64,000 nt of DNA from an uncultured Flavobacterium sp. (GCF_946478785.1 NZ_CAMLDD010000001.1:248001-312000); one strand, 5' to 3'; counted from the first letter of the stretch, positions 1 to 8,589 are shown. The notes: a model not told the origin generated them from the sequence alone. Program-made: numbers and translations.

Positions 1-591
1 GGCAGAAATACTTACATCAACCAGTAAAACTTCAATAGCAAAAAGAACTCCGGCAATAGGTGCGTTAAAAGCTGCTGCAATTCCGGCTGCTACTCCGCAG
101 CCAATAAGTAAAGTTCTGTCTTTATAAGGTAATTTATAGTTTTGTGAGAAATTTGACCCAAACGCTGCTCCTGTAATTACAATCGGACTTTCTAATCCTG
201 CTGAACCTCCTAATCCTACTGTTAATGAGCTGGTTACGATCTGGGCATACATCTGTTTTTTTGGAATAATACTTGCCTTTTTAGCAACAGCATATAAGAT
301 TTGAGATGTGCCTTTCTCTATAGAACCGTTAAGAACTCTTTTTATTACAAAAACAGTAAGTAAAATACCGATAATTGGCAAAATACTGTTAATGAAACTC
401 AATTTTAAAATACCATTTATATAAGTAGCAAAAGAGAAAACACTATGGGCAAAGGTTTTTAAAACAATTACCGCCAAAGAGCATGAAATACCAATTAAAA
501 CACTTGATAAAAAAATAAACTGCTTTGGTGTCATTAAGGATTGAGCCAAAGTTATAATGCTTTCTAATTTTCTGAAATATTTTTTTAGCAT
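1..591 (-). CDS. ClC-type chloride channel / antiporter, N-terminal part (cut by window edge)
   Basis: The gene starts at the ATG ending at 591 and stays open for 197 codons to the left edge of the window, so only its N-terminal half is present. Visible hydrophobic helices and the motif GLGGSAGLESPIV match the ClC family selectivity region, where the Glu of G-x-E-x-P is the gating or proton-exchange glutamate; here the Glu is kept and the next residue is Ser. A second conserved stretch, GVAAGIAAAFNAPIAGV, also fits ClC. The product should be an inner-membrane protein moving Cl- (or F-) either as a channel or in exchange for protons. The C-terminal half, which would show whether CBS domains are present, is outside the window. 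Confidence 0.88.
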   Translation of the reverse strand, partial: MLKKYFRKLESIITLAQSLMTPKQFIFLSSVLIGISCSLAVIVLKTFAHSVFSFATYINGILKLSFINSILPIIGILLTVFVIKRVLNGSIEKGTSQILYAVAKKASIIPKKQMYAQIVTSSLTVGLGGSAGLESPIVITGAAFGSNFSQNYKLPYKDRTLLIGCGVAAGIAAAFNAPIAGVLFAIEVLLVDVSISA

Positions 592-703
592 TTTATTTGT
601 GGAAATTAAGGAATAACGCAAATTTAGGTTTTAACATTCAAAAGTGCATGTTTTTTTATCAACAATCTTTTAATATTGAATTAATTCCACAGGGAAAAAA
701 TTA

Positions 704-1288
704 TTATAAGGTAAGTAATTTTTCGTTAGTTTGCTTTTGAATGTCCACAAAAAATTGGGTAAACTCTTGCTCAAATTCAGGATAAAATTCTTTTAGCTCT
801 TCGCTGGCAAATTGCATTTTAGATACGTTTTTTGACCTTAAATCCATTTGTGTCAAGATCTGATGAATTCCTTCAACAGTTTGATAACTCAAAAGCCAGT
901 TTTTTTCAATCATATAAGGCATTATGCTTTGTGTTTTTTCTGTAAGTATAGAATAGTTGTCATGTAATGAACAATAAAAGCGATTGATAAAAGCTTCTAA
1001 TTTTTCATCCGAATATTTTGTCCAGTTTTTAGCTAAAAAATGATCATAAAGAATGTCCACAACTACACCAGAATAATGATGATATTTTTCATGTAATCGC
1101 TTGGTGCTTTGTCTGAAAATATCATGTGAATCGGTATAAGTGTCTATAAAGCGATGCAAAATAATTCCTTTTTGAACATCATCAGGAAAATGATCAAATT
1201 GTTTCCCACGAATACCATCGGCCATAAAATTACCAATCTTAATTAAATCATTTTCACCGGAAAGAAATATGTGAGCTAAAAAATTCAT
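704..1288 (-). CDS. acpH: Acyl carrier protein phosphodiesterase-like protein (AcpH / DUF479 family)
   Basis: 194 residues, the usual length for this family. The start MNFLAHIFLSG, the early Asp-rich helix (NFMADGIRG), the LHRFIDTYTDSH segment and the YHHYSGVVVDILYDHFLA segment are the conserved His/Asp blocks of the AcpH family, an HD-like metal hydrolase fold. E. coli AcpH removes the 4'-phosphopantetheine arm from acyl carrier protein. The activity is inferred from family membership only. It is a single gene between the ClC gene and the oppositely oriented glmM. No unusual residues were seen. Confidence 0.8.
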   Translation of the reverse strand: MNFLAHIFLSGENDLIKIGNFMADGIRGKQFDHFPDDVQKGIILHRFIDTYTDSHDIFRQSTKRLHEKYHHYSGVVVDILYDHFLAKNWTKYSDEKLEAFINRFYCSLHDNYSILTEKTQSIMPYMIEKNWLLSYQTVEGIHQILTQMDLRSKNVSKMQFASEELKEFYPEFEQEFTQFFVDIQKQTNEKLLTL

Positions 1289-1447
1289 TTTTAATGTTTC
1301 TGATGTGCTAAAAAATTTAGCTAATTATGGTAAATATATAAAAAACTTTTTAAATGTTTTTTGTTAAAAAAAAGGGTCTATGTTTTGAATATTAACGATA
1401 TTCTAAAATCTTAATACCTTAACTCCTTAGTAACTCAGCAACTTTTT

Positions 1448-1455
1448 TATATTTG
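1448..1455 (+). promoter_or_regulatory. Bacteroidota -7 promoter box TATATTTG upstream of glmM
   Basis: The octamer matches TAnnTTTG, the -7 element of the Bacteroidota primary sigma factor, and lies 25 bases before the glmM ATG. No clear TTG or TTTG -33 box is present at the usual distance, so this rests on the -7 element and its position. Confidence 0.5.
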
Positions 1456-1480
1456 TAATAAATAACCATAACTCACAAAA

Positions 1481-2869
1481 ATGACTTTAATAAAATCGAT
1501 TTCAGGAATAAGGGGAACAATTGGTGGAAAAGTAGGAGATAACCTGACACCTGTTGATGCTGTGAAGTTTGCCTCGGCTTACGGAACCTTTCTAAAAAAC
1601 AATACTTCAAAAGAAAAATTAACTGTTGTAATTGGTCGCGATGCCAGAATTTCCGGACCAATGATTCATAATCTGGTTGTAAATACATTGATAGGTTTAG
1701 GAATTAATGTAATTGATCTTGGGCTTTCGACAACCCCAACAGTAGAAATTGCCGTTCCATTGGAAAAAGCAGATGGAGGTATCATTTTAACGGCTTCTCA
1801 CAATCCAAAACAATGGAATGCGTTGAAGTTGTTGAATGAAGAAGGTGAATTTTTAAGCGGAGCTGAAGGTGCAAAAATTCTTGAAATTGCTGAGGCTGAA
1901 GCTTTCAATTTCTCAGATGTTGATAATTTAGGAGAGATTACAATAAATAGCGCTTACATGGACATTCATATTGATGAAGTTTTAAAATTGCCATTAGTTG
2001 ATGTTCAGGCTATAAAAGAGGCAAAATTTAAAGTAGTAGTTGACGGAGTAAATTCTTCAGGTGGAATTATTATTCCAAAATTATTAGAATTAATGGGTGT
2101 TGAAGTTGTAAAATTATATTGTGAACCAAACGGACATTTCCCTCATAATCCCGAGCCATTAAAAGAACACCTGACGGATATTTCAGAATTAGTAGTTAAG
2201 GAAAAAGCACATTTAGGAGTTGTAGTAGATCCTGATGTTGATCGTTTGGCTTTTATTAGTGAAGATGGGGAAATGTTTGGAGAAGAATATACTTTAGTGG
2301 CATGCGCTGATTATGTTTTGAGTAAAACTCCCGGAAATACAGTTTCGAATATGTCCTCATCACGTGCGTTACGCGATGTAACGAATGCACATAACGGAAG
2401 CTACGAGGCAAGTGCAGTAGGCGAAGTTAATGTTGTAGAATTGATGAAGAAAAATAATGCTATTATTGGTGGAGAAGGAAATGGAGGAATTATTTATCCG
2501 GAATCACATTACGGAAGAGACAGTTTAGTTGGAGTAGCCTTATTTTTAACGCATTTAGCGAATAAGAAAATGTCGGTTTCAGCGTTGCGTGCTTCCTATC
2601 CGGAATACTATATGAGCAAAAACAAAATTGAATTAACACCGCAAATTAATGTTGATGCAATTTTGATTGCTATGACTGAGAAATATAAAACCGAAGATAT
2701 TACAACGATTGATGGTGTAAAAATTGATTTTGCGACCGAGTGGGTTCATCTAAGAAAATCAAATACAGAACCGATTATCCGTATTTACACCGAAGCATCT
2801 TCTCAGGAAAAAGCAGATGTTCTGGCACTTCGTATTATTGATGAAATAAAAGTAATTGCAGGTATTTAA
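1481..2869 (+). CDS. glmM: Phosphoglucosamine mutase (phosphohexomutase family)
   Basis: 462 residues. All four signatures of the alpha-D-phosphohexomutase family are present: the phosphoserine loop TASHNP around residues 104-109, with Ser106 as the phosphorylated residue; the Mg-binding loop DPDVDR near 250-255; the sugar-specificity loop GEGNGG near 331-336; and the C-terminal phosphate-binding motif RKSNTEPIIRI. GlmM interconverts glucosamine-6-phosphate and glucosamine-1-phosphate for UDP-GlcNAc, peptidoglycan and LPS. The GEGNGG loop differs from GEESG of phosphomannomutases, and Bacteroidota orthologues are usually called GlmM, but sequence alone does not fully exclude another hexose phosphate. 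It is transcribed alone and ends in a strong hairpin shared with the convergent superoxide dismutase gene. Confidence 0.88.
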   Translation: MTLIKSISGIRGTIGGKVGDNLTPVDAVKFASAYGTFLKNNTSKEKLTVVIGRDARISGPMIHNLVVNTLIGLGINVIDLGLSTTPTVEIAVPLEKADGGIILTASHNPKQWNALKLLNEEGEFLSGAEGAKILEIAEAEAFNFSDVDNLGEITINSAYMDIHIDEVLKLPLVDVQAIKEAKFKVVVDGVNSSGGIIIPKLLELMGVEVVKLYCEPNGHFPHNPEPLKEHLTDISELVVKEKAHLGVVVDPDVDRLAFISEDGEMFGEEYTLVACADYVLSKTPGNTVSNMSSSRALRDVTNAHNGSYEASAVGEVNVVELMKKNNAIIGGEGNGGIIYPESHYGRDSLVGVALFLTHLANKKMSVSALRASYPEYYMSKNKIELTPQINVDAILIAMTEKYKTEDITTIDGVKIDFATEWVHLRKSNTEPIIRIYTEASSQEKADVLALRIIDEIKVIAGI

Positions 2870-2897
2870 TTTTTGAAAGTTTCCAATCCTGATAAAT

Positions 2898-2931
2898 AAA
2901 AACCTCGAAAATCATAATTTTCGAGGTTTTT
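2898..2931. terminator. Bidirectional intrinsic terminator between glmM and the sod operon
   Basis: A perfect inverted repeat (arm AAAACCTCGAAAAT, four-base loop CATA) flanked by A and T runs on both sides. It sits between two convergent stop codons (2869 and 2948), so it can terminate transcripts from both strands. Confidence 0.85.
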
Positions 2932-2947
2932 TATTTAAATTATTTTT

Positions 2948-3730
2948 TTAATACTTTTTAACCTTAGTCAGCGCGTTTTTGTAATTTTCGTTTACTTTTT
3001 CCCAATTGATTAATTTGTAAAAAGCATCAATATAACTTCCTTTTCGGTTTTGATAATCCAGATAATAGGCATGTTCCCATAAGTCGATTCCTAAAATAGG
3101 AGTTCCTGGTATCAGGGCATTTCTCATTAAAGGGTTATCCTGATTTTCAGTAGTTGTAATTTGTAATTTTCCAGCTCTGTCAACAACGAGCCAAACCCAT
3201 CCTGATCCGAATTGTTTTGTAGCCTCATTTTTAAACTGAGTGGTAAGATTATTAAATGATCCGAATTCTTTATTTATTGAACCTGCTAAAGTATCTTTTG
3301 GAGTTTGCTCTTTTGGTGTTAAAATGTCAAAATAAAGAGTATGATTGTAATACCCGCCGGCATTTTGACGAAGCTTCGCATTGTTCATGTCCATTTTTTT
3401 CAGGATATCTTCAATTGGAGCATTTTCAAATTCGGTTGAGATGATTTCTTTGTTTAGATTATTGGTATAAGCTAAATAATGTTTAGAATAATGCGTCTCT
3501 AATGTTAACGATCTTATAGCGGGCGCTAAAGCATCATACGCAAAAGGGAGTTTTGTAAGGGCAAATGAACCTTCATCTGCTTTTACATCTGCAGGAACAC
3601 CTATTAAAATTTTTTCTTCTTTTGTAGGTAAAGGAACTTCAACAACTTCTGTTAATTTATTATTATCATTACAGGAAAATAATATCAGAAATGAAGCTGT
3701 GACAGTAAAACCAATGATGTTCTTCTTCAT
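2948..3730 (-). CDS. Lipoprotein Mn/Fe superoxide dismutase
   Basis: 260 residues with a lipoprotein signal (hydrophobic run ending LFSC, Cys20), so it should be exported and lipid-anchored rather than cytoplasmic. The SOD metal ligands are visible as His80, His130 (NHTLYF), Asp216 and His220 (GIDLWEHAYY), with the gateway Tyr87. The outer-sphere Gln comes from the C-terminal half (ENQDNPLM, Gln197) with Gly at the N-terminal position (GGYYNH), which is the pattern of Mn-dependent rather than Fe-dependent SODs. It is the last gene of the cdsA-psd-ACBP operon, 7 bases after the ACBP stop. The 60-residue stretch between the lipid-anchor Cys and the SOD domain looks like a linker. Confidence 0.87.
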   Translation of the reverse strand: MKKNIIGFTVTASFLILFSCNDNNKLTEVVEVPLPTKEEKILIGVPADVKADEGSFALTKLPFAYDALAPAIRSLTLETHYSKHYLAYTNNLNKEIISTEFENAPIEDILKKMDMNNAKLRQNAGGYYNHTLYFDILTPKEQTPKDTLAGSINKEFGSFNNLTTQFKNEATKQFGSGWVWLVVDRAGKLQITTTENQDNPLMRNALIPGTPILGIDLWEHAYYLDYQNRKGSYIDAFYKLINWEKVNENYKNALTKVKKY

Positions 3731-3737
3731 AGTTAAA

Positions 3738-4007
3738 TTATTTTGATGTTAGTGAATTAATTATATCTATATAGTTCTCTTTTGCTTCTTCAATAGATAG
3801 ATGACTGATTTGCATCCAGGCATTTGTTTTGAAAGCATTGCGCAAATCAAAGTTTTCAGAGTGATTATATACTGCTGTTCCAAAAGTAGCTTGTTTGTAA
3901 TAGGCATAAAGTCTTAGCTGCACATCTTGGGGCAACGAAGCCTGTGTCATCTTCATAGCAGTTTCTACAGCCTCCGAAAAACGAATATCTAAATCTTTTT
4001 TAGTCAT
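3738..4007 (-). CDS. Acyl-CoA-binding protein (ACBP)
   Basis: 89 residues, the normal size of a single-domain ACBP. The conserved core LPQDVQLRLYAYYKQATFG carries the Tyr, Lys and Gln residues that bind the acyl-CoA headgroup, followed by the Trp of NAWMQI. ACBPs hold long-chain acyl-CoA esters in the cytoplasm. The start codon directly abuts the psd stop, with no gap, and the sod gene follows after 7 bases, so translation is probably coupled within one operon. ACBP is mainly a eukaryotic family with scattered bacterial members; finding it between phosphatidylserine decarboxylase and SOD ties it to phospholipid acyl supply. Confidence 0.9.
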   Translation of the reverse strand: MTKKDLDIRFSEAVETAMKMTQASLPQDVQLRLYAYYKQATFGTAVYNHSENFDLRNAFKTNAWMQISHLSIEEAKENYIDIINSLTSK

Positions 4008-4661
4008 TTAAGCTTTTGTAGCAATAATAGTTTTACCTCCAATTGCTTTTTGATTTAAAACCACATTGATTGGAGTACCTAAAGGTAAAAATAAATCGAC
4101 TCTCGAACCAAATTTGATAAAGCCGGCATCAGTTCCCTGAATAACCTGCATTCCTTCCTGAGCATAATTTACAATTCTGCGTGCCAATGCACCTGCGATT
4201 TGTCTGTATAATATTTGCCCGAAAGTTTCGTTTTCAATTACAACCGTAGTTCTTTCATTTTCTTCGCTTGCTTTTGGATGCCAGGCTACTAAAAATTTAC
4301 CAGGATGGTATTTACTGAATTTTATAATACCGTCCATTGCATAACGGGTTACGTGTACGTTGATAGGCGACATAAAAATAGAAACCTGCAGGCGTTTGTC
4401 TTTGAAAAACTCACCTTCATAAACTTCTTCAATAACTACAACTTTTCCGTCTACTGGAGCAAGAATATGATCATTATTTCTTATTGCTATTCTTTTAGGA
4501 TTTCTAAAAAACTGTAAAATAATAATAAGAATCAATACTCCTGCAATTTGTACAAGCATTCTCAGCCATACAATGTCAATAAATTTGTCAGCAACTAAAA
4601 GTACGGCAACAGCAAAAGCAGTACCTAATAAAATGGATGGACCTCCTTCTTTATGAAACAT
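4008..4661 (-). CDS. psd: Phosphatidylserine decarboxylase proenzyme
   Basis: 217 residues, the short bacterial/archaeal-type Psd. Two N-terminal hydrophobic segments (about 8-24 and 32-51) are followed by FFRNPKR and the catalytic Asp of APVDGKV (about residue 71), the His of NVHVTR (about 103), and KFGSRVDLF near 183-191, where cleavage between Gly185 and Ser186 would create the beta and pyruvoyl-bearing alpha chains. The enzyme decarboxylates phosphatidylserine to phosphatidylethanolamine at the inner membrane. It overlaps the end of cdsA by 11 bases. The serine-adding step (pssA) is not in the window. Confidence 0.93.
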   Translation of the reverse strand: MFHKEGGPSILLGTAFAVAVLLVADKFIDIVWLRMLVQIAGVLILIIILQFFRNPKRIAIRNNDHILAPVDGKVVVIEEVYEGEFFKDKRLQVSIFMSPINVHVTRYAMDGIIKFSKYHPGKFLVAWHPKASEENERTTVVIENETFGQILYRQIAGALARRIVNYAQEGMQVIQGTDAGFIKFGSRVDLFLPLGTPINVVLNQKAIGGKTIIATKA

Positions 4662-5541
4662 AATATAAAATTTGATAAAATAAAAATATAACTGGTGCTA
4701 CAAATATAACACTATCTAATCGATCTAAAACACCTCCATGACCAGGCATAATGGCTCCACTATCTTTAACGCCTGCAATTCTTTTAAATTTAGATTCTAT
4801 CAAATCTCCAATTGTTCCAAAAATGCTGGCAATTAAAGCTATAATCATCCAAATTAAAATTGATCTGCTACTGAAGTCAGGATTGGGCTGAATATATAAT
4901 TTTGAAATTAAAAAACCTGCAAAAGAAGCAAAAACAGTTCCGCCAACAAAGCCTTCAACGGTTTTCTTAGGTGATATGCGTTCAAATAATTTATGTCTTC
5001 CAATAGATTTTCCTACCAGATAAGCAAATGTATCATTGGTCCAGATTAAAATAAATAATCCGATAATGATTTTGGGATTGTAGTCGTTGGCGCCAAAAGA
5101 AATTTTAACTATAAAGATAAAAGGCAAAGTAATATATCCCAGCAAATACAGATATTTTGAGGAAATACTTATTTTTTGAACACTGTCATAAAATAAAAAC
5201 AAAATACATTTAATAGATATGACAATTGTTACAGCAAGTAATATTAAATCTAACTGTTGAATATTGATGTTTAAATCTAATTTTGAATTAATTGTCCGAA
5301 CAAAATATGCAGTAGTTTCTTCATTGTAGTGACTAACCAATATAATAGTTGTATATAATAAAATTCCAAAAAGAATCGAAAATACTTTATTGAGATTAAC
5401 TAAATTACAAAACTCATAAATAGCAATAATTAGAAAAATGCCAAAAAGGATAATAAAGCTTTCGGTAGAAAACAATATAGATGTTAGCAATAGAGCGATA
5501 TAAACAGCACCAGAAATGGTTCTCTTGAGTGTTTCATTCAT
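4651..5541 (-). CDS. cdsA: Phosphatidate cytidylyltransferase (CDP-diacylglycerol synthase)
   Basis: 296 residues with about eight hydrophobic membrane segments and the CdsA signature near the C terminus, KDSGAIMPGHGGVLDRLDS (about residues 260-278), containing the metal-binding acidic residues. It makes CDP-diacylglycerol from phosphatidate and CTP, the precursor of phosphatidylserine and phosphatidylglycerol. It is the second gene of the operon, starts 1 base after the LUD gene and overlaps psd by 11 bases, so its product and Psd are made together and act two steps apart in phosphatidylethanolamine synthesis. Confidence 0.93.
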   Translation of the reverse strand: MNETLKRTISGAVYIALLLTSILFSTESFIILFGIFLIIAIYEFCNLVNLNKVFSILFGILLYTTIILVSHYNEETTAYFVRTINSKLDLNINIQQLDLILLAVTIVISIKCILFLFYDSVQKISISSKYLYLLGYITLPFIFIVKISFGANDYNPKIIIGLFILIWTNDTFAYLVGKSIGRHKLFERISPKKTVEGFVGGTVFASFAGFLISKLYIQPNPDFSSRSILIWMIIALIASIFGTIGDLIESKFKRIAGVKDSGAIMPGHGGVLDRLDSVIFVAPVIFLFYQILYYVS

Positions 5542-5542
5542 C

Positions 5543-6148
5543 TTAAAGGTCTTCTAAAAGCAATAGGTATAGATTTTTAGCAACACTTCCATACTGAGTA
5601 AAATCTTCTTCTTTTGCTTTTTCAAAATATTTTATTGTGGTAATATTTGTAGGGTAATCCCTTTCGTATTTTCTTTTAATAGCGCTTAAACCATCGCTCT
5701 TCATAGGAAGTATTTGACTTGTAGTTGCTATTATGACAATGCTGGCTGGTAATTCGTTTGGTTTGTCTTGCCTGATCTGTTTTGATGAAAATAAAATGGA
5801 ACCTTCATCAGCGATAAGATTTTCACAGGAAGCCAATAAAAATTTTGGACTTCTGGGCGAAATATATAATAATTTATTTTCTTCTAATAACTGGAAAAGA
5901 CCTGGTTCATAACATAAAGCTTCACTTTCAAACCAATCATTTTCTTCCAGGATATTTTCAAATTGTTCCTCAACTTCTTGTTTGTTTTCACAATATAAAA
6001 ATTTACCTCCATTTTTTTTAAAATTAAAAATGAATTGTTCATCTATGGATAAATGACTGTTTGGAGTAGGGTTGTTTCCATACTCACTTTCATTTTCTTC
6101 CTCTGATGAAGCATTGGCAGAACCAAATATTTTTTTGAAAAAACTCAT
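5543..6148 (-). CDS. LUD-domain protein (LutC/YkgG-like)
   Basis: 201 residues. After a polar, acidic N terminus (about 1-35), the region from about residue 45 resembles the LUD domain found in lactate-utilisation proteins LutB/LutC: an acidic patch, then SPRSPKFLLASCENLIADEGSI-type sequence and a hydrophobic strand ending in IVIIATT. LutC takes part in lactate oxidation with LutA and LutB, but neither partner is present here and the family has drifted members of unknown role. As first gene of the cdsA-psd operon it may have a role linked to the membrane instead; that is only inferred from position. The assignment is moderate. Confidence 0.6.
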   Translation of the reverse strand: MSFFKKIFGSANASSEEENESEYGNNPTPNSHLSIDEQFIFNFKKNGGKFLYCENKQEVEEQFENILEENDWFESEALCYEPGLFQLLEENKLLYISPRSPKFLLASCENLIADEGSILFSSKQIRQDKPNELPASIVIIATTSQILPMKSDGLSAIKRKYERDYPTNITTIKYFEKAKEEDFTQYGSVAKNLYLLLLEDL

Positions 6149-6185
6149 TTTATATGAAATACTTTACATGTTAATTGAAAACGTT

Positions 6186-6193
6186 CAAAGATA
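6186..6193 (-). promoter_or_regulatory. -7 box TATCTTTG for the LUD-cdsA-psd-ACBP-sod operon
   Basis: TAnnTTTG match on the minus strand, 37 bases before the LUD start. A TTTG lies upstream with only about 14 bases between, shorter than usual, and falls inside the 3' arm of the ftsH terminator hairpin. The end of the ftsH transcript and the promoter of the next operon therefore physically overlap. Confidence 0.5.
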
Positions 6194-6194
6194 A

Positions 6195-6234
6195 AAAAAT
6201 CTTAATTCAAAAGAGGCTTTTGAATTAAGATTTT
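6195..6234 (-). terminator. Intrinsic terminator downstream of ftsH
   Basis: A perfect inverted repeat (arm AAAATCTTAATTCAAAAG, loop of four) followed on the minus strand by seven T residues. It lies 26 bases after the ftsH stop and separates rsfS-ftsH from the phospholipid operon. Confidence 0.8.
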
Positions 6235-6259
6235 AAAAAATATTAAATATTTTGTTAAC

Positions 6260-8185
6260 TTACGAAACTACTTCACCTAAATTTTTATCAAAAGTGCGTT
6301 TCCCAAAAATAGTTTCTAAATCATCCTTAAATATAACTTCTTTCTCAATCAGTATATCGGCAAGCTGATTTAGCTTGTCCTTGTTTTCCTCTAAAATTTG
6401 AATTGCTCTTTGGTATTGGCCTTCAATTAATTCTGAAATTTCAGCATCAATAATTTTTGCAGTTTCATCAGAATATGGTTTTGAGAAATTGTATTCACTC
6501 TGACCTGTTGAATCATAATAAGTAACGTTTCCTATTTTATCATTCAAACCATAAATTGTTACCATGGCACGAGCCTGACGTGTAACTTTTTCTAAATCAC
6601 TTAATGCTCCGGTTGAAATTCTGTCAAAAGTTACTTTTTCAGCAGCCCTTCCGCCCATTGTAGCACACATTTCGTCTAGCATTTGGTCAGTTCTTACAAT
6701 TTGTCTTTCCTCAGGTAAATACCAAGCCGCTCCTAAACTTTGTCCACGAGGAACAATAGTTACTTTAATTAATGGGGCAGCGTGTTCCAGCATCCAGCTT
6801 ACAGTAGCGTGTCCCGCTTCATGAATAGCGATTGCTCTTTTTTCATCTGGAGTAATAATTTTATTTTTCTTTTCAAGGCCACCTATAATTCTGTCTACAG
6901 CATCAAGAAAATCTTGTCTGTCTACAGCAGGCTTGTTATTACGGGCAGCAATTAAAGCTGCTTCATTACAAACATTTGCAATATCAGCACCAGAGAAACC
7001 TGGAGTCTGTTTAGCAAGAAAATCTAAATCAAGTCCCTCAACTTTTTTGATAGGAGCTAAGTGAACTGCAAATATTTCAGCTCTTTCACGGATATCCGGT
7101 AAATCTACGAAAATCTGTCTATCAAATCGGCCTGCACGCATTAAAGCTTTGTCAAGAACGTCAGCCCTGTTAGTTGCTGCCAAAACAATAACGTTAGAGT
7201 TTGTACCAAAACCATCCATTTCTGTTAATAATTGGTTCAAAGTATTTTCTCTTTCATCATTTCCGCCAGACATATTACTTTTTCCTCTGGCTCTACCAAC
7301 AGCATCAATCTCATCAATGAAAATAATAGCCGGTGATTTTTCTTTAGCTTGTTTAAATAAGTCACGAACACGTGAAGCACCAACTCCTACAAACATCTCA
7401 ACGAAATCCGAGCCGGATAATGAAAAGAAAGGTACCTGAGCTTCGCCCGCAACAGCTTTTGCAAGCAATGTTTTACCAGTCCCCGGAGGTCCTACCAAAA
7501 GTGCACCTTTAGGAATTTTACCTCCAAGGTTAGTGTATTTTTCAGGGTTTTTAAGGAATTCTACAATTTCTTGTATTTCTTCTTTGGCACCTTCCAGACC
7601 GGCAACATCCTTAAAGGTAGTTTTGATGTCTGTTTTCTCGTCAAAAAGTTTCGCTTTTGATTTTCCTATATTGAAAATTTGTCCGCCTCCGCCAGCAGCT
7701 CCCCCGGACATTTTGCGCATAATAAAAATCCAGACACCAATTATGATGATGATAGGAAGCAAGCTAACCAAAATATCGCTCCAGTTACTCGCTTCTTTAA
7801 AATCATAATCAACTAGTTTTTTTTCTGACTTTGCCTTGTCAAGTTTCTCCTGAAAAGATTTTAAATCACCAAATTTTGTAGTGTAGTGCGGACCTTTGTT
7901 AGGTCTGTCAAACATATCTTTGGCTACTTTTTTATTTGCAGGATCTTTTAATGCTGCATCTGAAAGATAGATTTCAGCATCTTTGTTATTGAAAATAATA
8001 ACATTTTTAATCTGTCCTTTGGCCAACATGTTGTCAATGTCAGACGATTTTAACTGGGCAGGTTCGCTTAAATTAGAACCTCCTGTAGCAAAACTTATAA
8101 ATAAAAAAACTAAAAGTATTGCAGTGTATATTAACCAGGGACTTATTTTAAATTTATTCGGATTTGGATTATTATCTTTAGCCAT
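6260..8185 (-). CDS. ftsH: ATP-dependent zinc metalloprotease FtsH
   Basis: 641 residues, full length. Membrane segments lie at about 17-35 and 137-156, with a periplasmic domain between. The AAA domain shows Walker A GPPGTGKT (232-239), Walker B IIFIDEID (287-294) and the second region of homology ending MRAGRFDRQ; the M41 protease zinc site is HEAGH (455-459) with a downstream Asp in ALSDLEKV. A Gly-rich stretch (GGAAGGGG) follows the second membrane segment. FtsH degrades misfolded membrane proteins and selected cytoplasmic regulators. It follows rsfS by 15 bases and ends in its own terminator. Confidence 0.97.
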   Translation of the reverse strand: MAKDNNPNPNKFKISPWLIYTAILLVFLFISFATGGSNLSEPAQLKSSDIDNMLAKGQIKNVIIFNNKDAEIYLSDAALKDPANKKVAKDMFDRPNKGPHYTTKFGDLKSFQEKLDKAKSEKKLVDYDFKEASNWSDILVSLLPIIIIIGVWIFIMRKMSGGAAGGGGQIFNIGKSKAKLFDEKTDIKTTFKDVAGLEGAKEEIQEIVEFLKNPEKYTNLGGKIPKGALLVGPPGTGKTLLAKAVAGEAQVPFFSLSGSDFVEMFVGVGASRVRDLFKQAKEKSPAIIFIDEIDAVGRARGKSNMSGGNDERENTLNQLLTEMDGFGTNSNVIVLAATNRADVLDKALMRAGRFDRQIFVDLPDIRERAEIFAVHLAPIKKVEGLDLDFLAKQTPGFSGADIANVCNEAALIAARNNKPAVDRQDFLDAVDRIIGGLEKKNKIITPDEKRAIAIHEAGHATVSWMLEHAAPLIKVTIVPRGQSLGAAWYLPEERQIVRTDQMLDEMCATMGGRAAEKVTFDRISTGALSDLEKVTRQARAMVTIYGLNDKIGNVTYYDSTGQSEYNFSKPYSDETAKIIDAEISELIEGQYQRAIQILEENKDKLNQLADILIEKEVIFKDDLETIFGKRTFDKNLGEVVS

Positions 8186-8200
8186 TAGAGAAAGTTTCTT

Positions 8201-8572
8201 TTAGTATTTATTTTCGATTGTAGTTATTTTGGCGTCACCCCAAAGGCTTTCTATGTTATAGTATTCACGTATGTGTTTTTGGAAAACATGTACCACGATA
8301 TGCACATAATCCATCAGAACCCACTCTGCATTATCGGTTCCTTCTACGTGCCAGGGTTTATCTTTTAAGTCTTTAGATACGGTTTTTTGAATTGAATTTA
8401 CAATAGCATTTACCTGAGTATTTGAGCTTCCATTGCAAATTACAAAATAGTCACAAACTGCCGTGTCAATTTCTCTTAGGTCGAGAATATCTATATCATT
8501 TCCTTTTACTTCTTCAATTCCTTTGATTATGTTCGCCAATAGAACATCATTATTAATAGTCTTTTTCGCCAT
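8201..8572 (-). CDS. rsfS: Ribosomal silencing factor RsfS
   Basis: 123 residues, typical for the RsfS/Iojap family. Conserved features are the DI(L)DLREID and VCDYFVICNGSSNTQVNAI segments and the C-terminal DYVHIVVHVFQKHIREYYNIESLWGDA stretch, which is split here only for description. RsfS binds ribosomal protein L14 and blocks subunit joining when nutrients are short. It forms a two-gene unit with ftsH (15-base gap), an arrangement common in Bacteroidota, and is divergent from birA. Confidence 0.93.
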   Translation of the reverse strand: MAKKTINNDVLLANIIKGIEEVKGNDIDILDLREIDTAVCDYFVICNGSSNTQVNAIVNSIQKTVSKDLKDKPWHVEGTDNAEWVLMDYVHIVVHVFQKHIREYYNIESLWGDAKITTIENKY

Positions 8573-8589
8573 GAATTATTTTATATGAA

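Noticed and set aside
1473..1688. 71-codon frame on the minus strand inside glmM
   Set aside because: It lies antisense to a full, well-conserved gene and has no family resemblance.
5543..6148. Assigning the LUD protein to lactate use
   Set aside because: LutA and LutB are absent nearby and the operon is for phospholipid synthesis; only the domain name is safe.
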